DNA from: Holophagales bacterium | GTDB taxonomy: Bacteria; Acidobacteriota; Holophagae; Holophagales; Holophagaceae | Direction of reading: 5' to 3' | Length of the DNA stretch: 5,735 nt | NCBI GenBank assembly: GCA_031256155.1 | Contig: JAIRRD010000273.1 | Location: forward strand, 1-5,735 | Shown: in pieces, positions 1 to 5,735 of the stretch | Layout of the letters: each line of letters starts with the position of its first letter | Position numbering within the stretch: position 1 is the first letter of the stretch | Translations under genes and position numbers: made by a program | The notes under the pieces: model-generated | Told to the model about the DNA's origin: nothing | Databases searched by the model: none | What the model saw: the letters and a program-made list of their open reading frames with translations, nothing else

Positions 1-1929
1 TTCTTTCAGGGCATCAAGGGGAAACACAGCGGTCTCTTTGAAGAGCACTTGGACTTAGCCAGTTTCGACAAAAAAATGCGGGACACACTCCTTGACTGCC
101 TCAGTTTCGACTGGGCAAAAATCAACCCCGCTATCTTCGGCTCAATGTTTCAGGGAGTAATGGACAGAGACCATAGGCGTGAGATTGGCGCACACTACAC
201 AACAGAAGAAAACATACTCAAGCTGATAAATCCCCTGTTCATGGATGAATTGAGGTCAGAGTTCAAAAAAGTCAAAAAGAAAGCCAGTCCCAAAGCACTT
301 GCAGAATTTCACAACAAGCTGGCATCTCTGAAATTTCTTGACCCCGCCTGTGGCTGCGGCAATTTTTTAATTATTGCTTACAGAGAGTTGCGCCAGTTGG
401 AGCATGAAGTAGTAAGAGAAGAGTTCAAGCTAAAAGGCATTGACCACAAGCTGCTGAATTTAGAGAGTCATTTTCTGGTAAACGTAGATCAGTTCTATGG
501 CATAGAGATACTGTCATGGCCCTGTCAGATAGCAAAGACGGGCATGTGGCTCATGGATCATCTGATGAACATGGAAGCGTCTGAAGAATTTGGCAAGCAC
601 TATGACAGACTGCCCCTGACCAAAATGGCAGAGATAGTCAACGTCAACGCGCTGAGGATGGACTGGGAGAGCGTTGTTCCCAAAAAGCAACTGAGCTACA
701 TACTTGGGAACCCCCCGTTTGTGGGGGCGCGATGGATGGGGGAATCACAAAAAGCCGATATGCGGGATATCTTTGGTGATACTAAGGGACTTGGAAACAT
801 TGATTACGTCACTGCCTGGTACAAGAAAACAATTGACCTGATGGAAGGTGCAACAATCCGTTCAGCCTTTGTTTCAACCAACTCAATTACGCAGGGCGAG
901 CAGGTAGCAATTCTCTGGAAGCCTTTGATGGAGAGGGGCCTATTCATCAACTTTGGCATATCTACCTTCAAATGGAGCAGCGAAGCCAAAGGCAAGGCAG
1001 CAGTCCATTGCGTCATCGTGGGATTCAGCTTTGAAAAGACAGAGCCGAATATAAATCCATATTTGATTAAAGCGCCGACAGTATTTATTGAGAGGCGCAC
1101 AAAGCCCATATGCGACGTACCCGAAATGGTGTTCGGAAGCATGCCAAACGATGGTGGGAACCTGATAATTGAAGAAAACGAATACAACGATTTCATACGC
1201 AGTGAGCCTGCCGCCTTGCCGTACATCAGGCGCTTCATGGGTTCTGAAAGTTTTATCAACAACATGAAACGATGGTGCCTATGGCTTTTGGATGTCACCC
1301 CTTCGGAACTTAGAAAAATGCCTCTGGTCATGGAGAGGGTGGAGGCATGTAGGAGGCACCGCCTGAAGAGCAAGCGGGATGCGACATACAGGCTGGCAGA
1401 AACCCCGATGCTTTTTGCTGAAATACGCCAGCCAAACCAGATGTACGTCCTTGTGCCAAGGATTTCCGCAGAAAGGCGCATGTACATCCCGATTGGTTTT
1501 GAATCTCAGGAAACCATAGCCAGTGACGCAACCCAGATAATACCCGCAGCCACCATGTACCATTTCGGCATAATGACATCAAGCGCACACATGGCTTGGA
1601 TGCGGGCGGTTTGCGGGAGACTGAAGAGCGATTACAACTATTCAAACACTATCGTTTACAACAATTTCCCCTGGCCTGATGCCACAGATAATCAAAAGAC
1701 AGAAATAGAAAAGCTGGTGCAAGGAATTTTGGACGCAAGGGCGCGTTACCCCGACAGTTCACTTGCCGACCTCTACGACCCACACAGTATGCCGCCTAAC
1801 TTACTCAAGGCGCACAAAGCCCTGGATAAAGCTGTTATGAAGCTATACGGCTTCCCCAAAGACATGTCTGAGCCTGATATGGTTGCGAGGCTTATGGAAA
1901 TGTATAGTGAATGTACTTTACAACCGTAA
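1..1929 (+). CDS. MmeI-like (type IIL) restriction-modification DNA methyltransferase, C-terminal part (5' end outside window)
   Basis: The frame is open from base 1, so the true start lies upstream; the TTG at 49 is internal. The visible 642 codons begin with a short HSGLFEEH stretch resembling the GGLF segment that precedes the methyltransferase in MmeI-family proteins. Next come GAHYTTEENILK (177-212), the S-adenosylmethionine-binding motif I DPACGCGNF (340-366) and the adenine-N6 catalytic motif IV GNPPF (706-720). After these lie the family segments AFVSTNSITQGEQV and FKWSSEAKGKAAVH. The remainder is a target-recognition domain, and the protein ends with the usual YPDSSLADLYDP...MPPNLLKAHKALD segment. 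In this family one polypeptide carries an N-terminal nuclease, a helical linker, a gamma-class adenine methyltransferase and the recognition domain; the nuclease would lie before base 1. No frameshift is visible. The gene converges on bioA. It could instead be a methyltransferase-only relative. The recognition sequence cannot be read from here. Confidence 0.92.
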   Translation, partial: FFQGIKGKHSGLFEEHLDLASFDKKMRDTLLDCLSFDWAKINPAIFGSMFQGVMDRDHRREIGAHYTTEENILKLINPLFMDELRSEFKKVKKKASPKALAEFHNKLASLKFLDPACGCGNFLIIAYRELRQLEHEVVREEFKLKGIDHKLLNLESHFLVNVDQFYGIEILSWPCQIAKTGMWLMDHLMNMEASEEFGKHYDRLPLTKMAEIVNVNALRMDWESVVPKKQLSYILGNPPFVGARWMGESQKADMRDIFGDTKGLGNIDYVTAWYKKTIDLMEGATIRSAFVSTNSITQGEQVAILWKPLMERGLFINFGISTFKWSSEAKGKAAVHCVIVGFSFEKTEPNINPYLIKAPTVFIERRTKPICDVPEMVFGSMPNDGGNLIIEENEYNDFIRSEPAALPYIRRFMGSESFINNMKRWCLWLLDVTPSELRKMPLVMERVEACRRHRLKSKRDATYRLAETPMLFAEIRQPNQMYVLVPRISAERRMYIPIGFESQETIASDATQIIPAATMYHFGIMTSSAHMAWMRAVCGRLKSDYNYSNTIVYNNFPWPDATDNQKTEIEKLVQGILDARARYPDSSLADLYDPHSMPPNLLKAHKALDKAVMKLYGFPKDMSEPDMVARLMEMYSECTLQP

Positions 1930-1971
1930 CAACTGGGTATGTATAGTCCATTTACGGCGAGCCAAGCCCGC
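1930..1971. other. Convergent intergenic gap between the methyltransferase gene and bioA
   Basis: These 42 bases separate two genes that end tail to tail. The only symmetry seen is a 6-bp inverted repeat, CCGTAA at 1924-1929 with TTACGG at 1952-1957, across a 22-base loop and without a following T-run. I see no convincing intrinsic terminator for either gene. Confidence 0.5.
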
Positions 1972-3321
1972 CTATAGCAATTTGGCGATTACCTCCACGG
2001 ATTCATGCACCCTTTCCAGAGGTGTCACCAGGGGTGGCATTAGGTAGAGGCAATCGCCCATTGGTCTTATCAAGAGACCGTGATCCAGCGCCTTGCGGTG
2101 CAATTTCCATCCATATCGCAGGGCCGGATCGTGGGGTCTGCCTGTCCTGGGGTCAACGATTTCAGCGGCTGCAATACATCCAAGTGTCCTGGCTCTGCGG
2201 ATGGATGGATGATCGGCAAGCTGCGTCCAGGCTTCGCGCATGGTGCAGGATAATTTTTCAGCACAGGCAATTACAGGCTCATTGTCAAAAAGTGACAAAC
2301 TGGCGCAGGCAACGGCGCAAGCTGTCGCGTTGGCCGTGTGTGTGTGGCCGTGGTAAAAAGTTCTGCCCTCTGAAGCGTCCCCCCAAAATAGCTCGTAAAC
2401 AGTATCGGTTGTCCATGTCAGAGCAAGAGGTAGCATACCGCCTGTCAAGCCTTTTGCCAGACACAAAAAATCCGGCGCAACACCGCATGTGTCAATGGCA
2501 AGGAAGCGCCCGGTTCTTCCAAAACCTGTCATTACTTCATCAAGGATTAAATAAACACCGCAGCTGTCGCACTGTTTTCTGATTTCCGCCAATAACTCAG
2601 GTGCCCAAAAACGCATACCGCCCGCGCCTTGAACCAGTGGTTCAGCAATGAAAGCCGCCATGCCGGAACCATGTTCGTAAAAAAACTCCCGAATTTCAGC
2701 AATGGCGCGTTCAAGGCGGGGGGGCGAGTCTTGTGGGTTAATTTCATATCTGGGGTCTTCGGGTACCACAAGGCGATCACATGCCAAAAGCAGCGGTCTG
2801 AACAGACCGGTCAGCCAGTTGTCCAATTCGCCAACGCCAACGGCACCTAGTGTATCGCCATGATATCCATCACTAAGCGCTCCAAATCTGGTACGGCCAT
2901 TTTCGCCTTTTTGCAGTTGAGCCTGAAAAGCCATTTTCAGAGCTACTTCAACGGCTGTCGAGCCATCGTCTGAAAAAAAACACCGTGTCAGCGATTGCGG
3001 CAGACGTGGTCTTAATCTTGCCGCAAGCTCAAGCGCTGGTTCGTGTGTAAAGCCAGCAAACATGACATGATCCAGCCGCCCCGCCTGACGCTCCAGTGCA
3101 CTGACCAAGCGCGGATGACCATGCCCGTGTATATTGCACCACCATGACGAAATGCCGTCCAATACACGTCTGCCGTCCGCAAGCAAGTAATCAACGCCCT
3201 CGGCACCAATTACAGGCACAGGCGGGTCGGCAACGTGGTCTTTTTCGGGTGTAAAGGGATGCCAGACGTGCGATCTGTCAAAAGCCACGCGGCTTTGCCA
3301 GTCTGTAGGTAATACGGGCAT
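1972..3321 (-). CDS. bioA: Adenosylmethionine-8-amino-7-oxononanoate aminotransferase (DAPA synthase)
   Basis: BioA is a cytosolic, PLP-dependent class III aminotransferase. It transfers an amino group from S-adenosylmethionine to KAPA to give DAPA, the step before BioD. The 449-residue protein is complete and slightly longer than the E. coli enzyme (429). Visible landmarks are WHPFTP (20-25), the substrate-pocket SSWW (58-61), FSDDGSTAVEVALKMA near 116-131 and GYHGDT (152-157). These are followed by the PLP-ring aspartate in DEVMTGFGRTGR (Asp261), the Schiff-base lysine in AKGLTGG (Lys290), HGHTHTAN (324-331) and the substrate-carboxylate arginine in IRPMG (Arg419). SSWW, GYHGDT and the C-terminal IRPMG...YLMPP pattern favour BioA over other class III aminotransferases. 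The ATG start is supported by GGAG five bases upstream and by the normal N-terminus. It is the last gene of the leftward glyA-bioD-bioA series, 153 bases after bioD. No bioF or bioB is in view. Confidence 0.96.
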   Translation of the reverse strand: MPVLPTDWQSRVAFDRSHVWHPFTPEKDHVADPPVPVIGAEGVDYLLADGRRVLDGISSWWCNIHGHGHPRLVSALERQAGRLDHVMFAGFTHEPALELAARLRPRLPQSLTRCFFSDDGSTAVEVALKMAFQAQLQKGENGRTRFGALSDGYHGDTLGAVGVGELDNWLTGLFRPLLLACDRLVVPEDPRYEINPQDSPPRLERAIAEIREFFYEHGSGMAAFIAEPLVQGAGGMRFWAPELLAEIRKQCDSCGVYLILDEVMTGFGRTGRFLAIDTCGVAPDFLCLAKGLTGGMLPLALTWTTDTVYELFWGDASEGRTFYHGHTHTANATACAVACASLSLFDNEPVIACAEKLSCTMREAWTQLADHPSIRRARTLGCIAAAEIVDPRTGRPHDPALRYGWKLHRKALDHGLLIRPMGDCLYLMPPLVTPLERVHESVEVIAKLL

Positions 3322-3326
3322 TTAGA

Positions 3327-3330
3327 CTCC
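3327..3330 (-). promoter_or_regulatory. Ribosome binding site of bioA
   Basis: On the minus strand GGAG precedes the bioA ATG with a 5-base spacer (TCTAA). This supports the ATG at 3319-3321 and suggests that bioA is translated independently of bioD despite lying in the same direction. Confidence 0.7.
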
Positions 3331-3382
3331 GGTTTGAAATAATACGGTCTAGAACATTTTGCGCTTGTGATGCTCTCTTTAC

Positions 3383-3435
3383 TGCAAGCAAAGCTTGTCT
3401 AGGAGCACCACGCGGCTTTGATTTGCAAGCAAATC
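3383..3435. repeat. Cluster of short palindromes and a 10-bp direct repeat
   Basis: Two inverted repeats are visible. The first is CAAGC-AAA-GCTTG at 3385-3397 (5-bp arms) and the second is GATTTGC-AA-GCAAATC at 3420-3435 (7-bp arms, 2-base spacer). The word TGCAAGCAAA occurs twice, at 3383-3392 and 3424-3433, so the two palindromes share sequence. Together with the larger palindrome at 3440-3479 this resembles a mosaic intergenic repeat element. That it is dispersed in the genome is inference. Confidence 0.55.
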
Positions 3436-3439
3436 CCAG

Positions 3440-3479
3440 CTTAGAGCAGTTTACCTTCTCAAAGTTAAACTGCTCTAAG
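3440..3479. repeat. Perfect 14-bp inverted repeat (long hairpin) at the 3' end of bioD
   Basis: The arm CTTAGAGCAGTTTA (3440-3453) is exactly complementary to TAAACTGCTCTAAG (3466-3479) across a 12-base loop. Inside the loop a C/T mismatch is followed by three more pairs (CTT at 3455-3457 with AAG at 3462-3464), leaving a 4-base tip. The bioD stop codon (3475-3477) lies inside the right arm. Read from the bioD side, the stem is not followed by a U-run (GCTGGGATTTGC follows), so it is not a canonical intrinsic terminator. It could cap the 3' end of the glyA-bioD message, act as an attenuator before bioA, or be a copy of a dispersed palindromic (REP-like) repeat. Confidence 0.85.
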
Positions 3480-4101
3480 GCTTTCTATCGGACTCATGGA
3501 TTTGTATCGGCACATTCAGGAAGCGCTCCAGTATTTTTGCGTTGTCCTTTGCGGCTTCAAAAGAGTTGTCAAGGCCAGGGTTTAATACAACGGCGGCAAT
3601 TTTCCACCCATGCGCCATGAGCGCCTCGCAGGTCAGCAGAACGTGGTTGAGAGTGCCCAGACTGCCCCTGGCGACAACAATTCCCGGTATTCCCAGCGCG
3701 GAAGCCCATTTTGCAAATGGCGTACCATCGGCCAGAGGAACCATCACGCCGCCGGCCGGTTCAAGGATTAGTCTGGCTCCTTGCGGAACGGGCCTCTTGC
3801 ACCAGTCAAATATTTTTTCAAGGTCAATTTGTATTCCCTCTGATTCTGCGGCGGCTAATGGCGAAAGCGCAGCTTTGAGCGCCAGTCCTGTTTCCACAGT
3901 TATATTTGGCCCGGCAACTTTTATAGCGTCAGCATTAACATCTGTATCCGAGTCCACGCCCGTTTGAAACGGCTTTCTGTAAACAACACTGGTGTCTTTT
4001 GCCCATGAACGCGCAATATGTGAGGCTATATGGGTTTTTCCGATGTCCGTATCCGTCCCCAGAATCCACAGAGGGGACGGCAAATTGTCTGCGTTCAGCA
4101 T
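3475..4101 (-). CDS. bioD: ATP-dependent dethiobiotin synthetase
   Basis: BioD is a cytosolic P-loop enzyme that carboxylates DAPA with CO2 and closes the ureido ring at the expense of ATP, giving dethiobiotin, the substrate of biotin synthase. The 208-residue product has the diagnostic P-loop GTDTDIGKT (15-23), the substrate-binding YRKPFQTG (Lys43 to Gly48), the nucleotide and Mg-contacting EPAGGVMVPL (from Glu114), VVARGSLGTLNHVLLT (142-157) and the base-binding VVLNP near 171-175. It ends about ten residues after LNVP, without the C-terminal segment usually found, and is shorter than E. coli BioD (225). Its stop codon lies inside a hairpin repeat. The ATG at 4099-4101 puts the P-loop at the normal distance from the N-terminus. 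No Shine-Dalgarno sequence is visible before it, and translation may depend on coupling to glyA, which ends 28 bases upstream. Confidence 0.94.
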   Translation of the reverse strand: MLNADNLPSPLWILGTDTDIGKTHIASHIARSWAKDTSVVYRKPFQTGVDSDTDVNADAIKVAGPNITVETGLALKAALSPLAAAESEGIQIDLEKIFDWCKRPVPQGARLILEPAGGVMVPLADGTPFAKWASALGIPGIVVARGSLGTLNHVLLTCEALMAHGWKIAAVVLNPGLDNSFEAAKDNAKILERFLNVPIQIHESDRKP

Positions 4102-4129
4102 GGCTGTGAGAATAGCAGTGACAATGGTT

Positions 4130-5368
4130 TTACTCTGGTATTGGGAAGCGGCTTGTCAGTTGCTCGACTTCTCCGTAGATGCGGCTTAAAGCGCTTTCAT
4201 CCGCTCTGTTGCGCAGGGCTTCGTCAATCCAGGCTCCGACTTTGGCCATTTCGGCCTCTTTCAGGCCGCGTGTGGTTACTGCCGGACTGCCAAGGCGTAT
4301 GCCGCTGGGTTTGAGCGGCGGGTTGGGATCAAACGGGATGCCATTTTTGTTGACGGTGATGCCAGCTTTGTCCAACGCTTTTTCCGCCTCGCTGCCAAGC
4401 ATACCATTGGCAAATACATCCACGAGCATCAAGTGGTTGTCTGTCCCGCCGCTCACAATGCGCCATCCTTTATCAGCCAGCGTTTTAGCCAGCGCCGCAG
4501 CGTTGCGTATAACCTGATCTTGGTACGCTTTAAATTCCGGTTTTAGTGCCTCTCCAAACGCCACGGCTTTAGCGGCAATAACGTGCATGAGAGGGCCGCC
4601 CTGTACGCCTGGAAAAACAGCCCTGTCCAGCTCTTTGGCATATTTCTCTTTGCACAACACCAAGCCGCCGCGCGGCCCGCGAAGTGTTTTGTGTGTGGTA
4701 CTTGTCACGAAGTCAGCAAATGGAACGGGACTTGGGTGGTGTCCTGTTGCTACAAGACCGGCTATATGAGCCATGTCAACCATCATCAGTGCGCCGACCT
4801 CATCGCATATTTCGCGGAACACCTTAAAATCGAAAATCCGGGGGTAGGCGCTTGCGCCCACTACAATCATCTTGGGTTTAAATTCTTTGGCTTTAGCGCG
4901 GACTTCGCCCATATCCAGACATTCTGTATCTTTGCGAACCTGATAGCCCTTGAAACTGTACAACAGACCGCTGGAATTGAGCGGGTGTCCGTGCGTCAAG
5001 TGGCCGCCGTGCGCAAGGTCAAGCCCCATCACTGTGTCGCCCGGCTTCAGCATGGCGAGATAGACGCTCATATTGGCTTGTGCGCCGCTATGTGGCTGGA
5101 CATTGGCGTGTTCAGCCGCAAACAACTGCTTTGCGCGGTCACGAGCAATGTCTTCCAGCGTATCAACGTGCATACAGCCGCCGTAGTAGCGCCTTCCAGG
5201 ATAACCTTCGGCGTACTTGTTTGTGAAATGGCTGCCCATAGCTTGCATTACCGCTAATGAGGCGTAATTTTCTGAAGCTATAAGCTCAAGATGATGGCGC
5301 TGGCGTTGAATCTCAAGGTCAAGCGCGCCCGCGACTTCGGTATCGGACGATTTCAGAGTTTCGTACAT
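4130..5368 (-). CDS. glyA: Serine hydroxymethyltransferase
   Basis: GlyA is a cytosolic PLP enzyme that interconverts serine plus tetrahydrofolate with glycine plus 5,10-methylene-tetrahydrofolate, the main source of one-carbon units. The 412-residue protein is full length and collinear with the family. It has LIASENYAS (29-37), [15 protein letters not shown] (50-64, catalytic Glu54), PHSGAQANM (92-100), [11 protein letters not shown] (117-127), DMAHIAGL (198-205, Asp198 contacting the PLP pyridine nitrogen), [14 protein letters not shown] (222-235, Schiff-base Lys227) and [14 protein letters not shown] (355-368, carboxylate-binding Arg358). The start has a good ribosome binding site. It is the first gene of the leftward glyA-bioD-bioA series and diverges from the R-M gene to its right. 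No key residue is missing. Confidence 0.98.
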   Translation of the reverse strand: MYETLKSSDTEVAGALDLEIQRQRHHLELIASENYASLAVMQAMGSHFTNKYAEGYPGRRYYGGCMHVDTLEDIARDRAKQLFAAEHANVQPHSGAQANMSVYLAMLKPGDTVMGLDLAHGGHLTHGHPLNSSGLLYSFKGYQVRKDTECLDMGEVRAKAKEFKPKMIVVGASAYPRIFDFKVFREICDEVGALMMVDMAHIAGLVATGHHPSPVPFADFVTSTTHKTLRGPRGGLVLCKEKYAKELDRAVFPGVQGGPLMHVIAAKAVAFGEALKPEFKAYQDQVIRNAAALAKTLADKGWRIVSGGTDNHLMLVDVFANGMLGSEAEKALDKAGITVNKNGIPFDPNPPLKPSGIRLGSPAVTTRGLKEAEMAKVGAWIDEALRNRADESALSRIYGEVEQLTSRFPIPE

Positions 5369-5472
5369 ATTTCACCTCATGTGCTATGTTCGCATGTTTG
5401 GGCAGAGCAATTCCATGTGAAAGAGGCGAAAATTAAAAACCATTCCTGTATTTCTGCCTTACGATAGAGTTT
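5369..5472. other. Divergent intergenic region between glyA and the second R-M gene
   Basis: This 104-base stretch should hold promoters for leftward glyA and the rightward R-M gene. Its middle (5429-5440) is AT-rich, but I could not match a convincing -35/-10 pair on either strand. No glycine-riboswitch or other long structured leader fits in the space. Shared control of the two genes is possible but not shown. Confidence 0.45.
5373..5378 (-). promoter_or_regulatory. Ribosome binding site of glyA
   Basis: GAGGTG on the minus strand lies four bases before the glyA ATG at 5366-5368. It is the strongest Shine-Dalgarno match in the window and fixes the glyA start. Confidence 0.8.
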
Positions 5473-5735
5473 ATGACCGCAGTTAAGCACATAACTGAGC
5501 ATCAAGGGGCTATAACCGCCTACATAGCAGACCTGAATATTCAGTACAAAACCCCAAAGCCAACAGAACATTCATATCGCCACGCATTAGCGCGGCTCCT
5601 TGAAACTCTGCTCCCCCACCTCAACCCCTCCAACGAGCAAGGCCGTACAGACTGCGGCGCACCTGATTATGTCCTGCTCCGCCGCAAAGACAACATCCCC
5701 ATCGGCTACCTTGAGGCAAAAGACATTGATGACAC
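5473..5735 (+). CDS. N-terminal fragment of a large single-chain restriction-modification enzyme (PD-(D/E)XK nuclease end)
   Basis: The frame opens after a stop at 5434-5436 and runs off the window; the first ATG is at 5473, giving 87 complete codons. The segment TEHSYRHALARLLETLLP (31-48), followed by CGAPDYVLL (61-69) and IPIGYLEAKD (75-84), is typical of the start of roughly 1000-residue enzymes annotated as N6-adenine methyltransferase or type IIG/ISP R-M proteins. The spacing of Pro64-Asp65 and Glu81-x-Lys83 fits the PD-(D/E)XK nuclease signature, with Asp65, Glu81 and Lys83 as the likely metal-binding and catalytic residues. Methyltransferase motifs would be expected beyond the window. 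No good Shine-Dalgarno sequence precedes the ATG (only GAG three bases before it), so the exact start is uncertain. The gene diverges from glyA. It does not resemble the visible part of the MmeI-like gene at the left edge, which is a methyltransferase region. Confidence 0.8.
   Translation, partial: MTAVKHITEHQGAITAYIADLNIQYKTPKPTEHSYRHALARLLETLLPHLNPSNEQGRTDCGAPDYVLLRRKDNIPIGYLEAKDIDD

Larger units (their letters stand above)
3322..3474. other. Repeat-rich intergenic region between bioD and bioA
   Basis: This gap is long compared with the 28 bases between glyA and bioD. It contains several small inverted and direct repeats, listed separately, and the bioA ribosome binding site at its left end. 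I find no convincing open reading frame, no clear sigma-70 promoter and no BirA-type operator (TTGTAAACC-like arms). Confidence 0.55.

Noticed and set aside
49..51. TTG as the start codon of the left methyltransferase
   Set aside because: The same frame is open to base 1 and encodes family-like sequence (FFQGIKGKHSGLFEEH) before it, so the gene enters the window from the left.
804..1487. 227-codon open frame on the minus strand inside the methyltransferase
   Set aside because: It lies opposite conserved methyltransferase and recognition-domain sequence and the translation has no family features.
1..1929. Methyltransferase of a BREX (PglX) or DISARM system
   Set aside because: The SGLF, GAHYTTEENILK, STNSITQGEQV and LADLYDP...MPP segments point to the MmeI-like type IIL family, and no other BREX or DISARM component is present in the window.
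2022..2582. 186-codon open frame on the plus strand inside bioA
   Set aside because: It is antisense to complete bioA, and the low-complexity Arg/Gln/Ser-rich translation is typical of a shadow frame.
3322..3474. BirA or BioR operator before bioA
   Set aside because: No TTGTAAACC-like arms with the usual spacing and no TTATAGATAA-like palindrome were found. The TAAAC within the hairpin arm does not fit the BirA consensus.
3440..3479. Rho-independent terminator after bioD
   Set aside because: The stem is long but AT-rich, and no U-run follows it on the transcribed strand; recorded instead as an inverted repeat of unknown function.
3423..3620. Small plus-strand open frame covering the palindrome and the end of bioD
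   Set aside because: No ribosome binding site or recognisable sequence, and most of it is antisense to bioD.
4583..5257. 224-codon open frame on the plus strand inside glyA
   Set aside because: It is antisense to a strongly conserved, complete glyA and its product shows no recognisable motif; it is a shadow of high-GC coding sequence.
5377..5571. 64-codon minus-strand open frame upstream of glyA
   Set aside because: It overlaps the better supported plus-strand R-M start antisense and has no recognisable product.

Overview
The window comes from a bacterium of moderate GC content. It carries three closely packed housekeeping genes on the minus strand, bounded on each side by a plus-strand gene for a large single-chain restriction-modification (R-M) enzyme. 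Each R-M gene is cut by a window edge. Desulfovibrionales or another Gram-negative anaerobe is my guess from the general look of BioA, BioD and GlyA and from the intergenic repeats. That is a weak inference, not a demonstrated assignment.

Layout. Positions 1-1929 (+) hold the methyltransferase and target-recognition part of an MmeI-like (type IIL) enzyme whose N-terminus lies upstream of the window. A 42-base gap separates it from the convergent gene bioA (1972-3321, -), which encodes adenosylmethionine-8-amino-7-oxononanoate aminotransferase. A 153-base gap rich in inverted and direct repeats (3322-3474) follows. Then come bioD (3475-4101, -; dethiobiotin synthetase) and glyA (4130-5368, -; serine hydroxymethyltransferase). 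A 104-base divergent gap leads to the first 87 codons of a second R-M gene (5473 to the right edge, +). Its N-terminus carries a PD-(D/E)XK-type nuclease signature.

How the genes fit together. glyA, bioD and bioA all read leftwards, with 28 bases between glyA and bioD and 153 between bioD and bioA, so a glyA-bioD-bioA transcription unit is plausible. BioA and BioD catalyse consecutive late steps of biotin synthesis (KAPA to DAPA to dethiobiotin). GlyA makes glycine and methylene-tetrahydrofolate from serine and has no direct place in that pathway, so its position is probably a matter of genome arrangement. The R-M genes are presumably defence genes that settled around this metabolic block.

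The most distinctive non-coding feature is a perfect 14-bp inverted repeat at 3440-3479. It contains the bioD stop codon and abuts further small palindromes. It looks like a dispersed palindromic repeat that may have replaced the normal 3' end of bioD, whose product ends early for the family. I saw no tRNA, rRNA, CRISPR array, transposase or clear promoter in the window.
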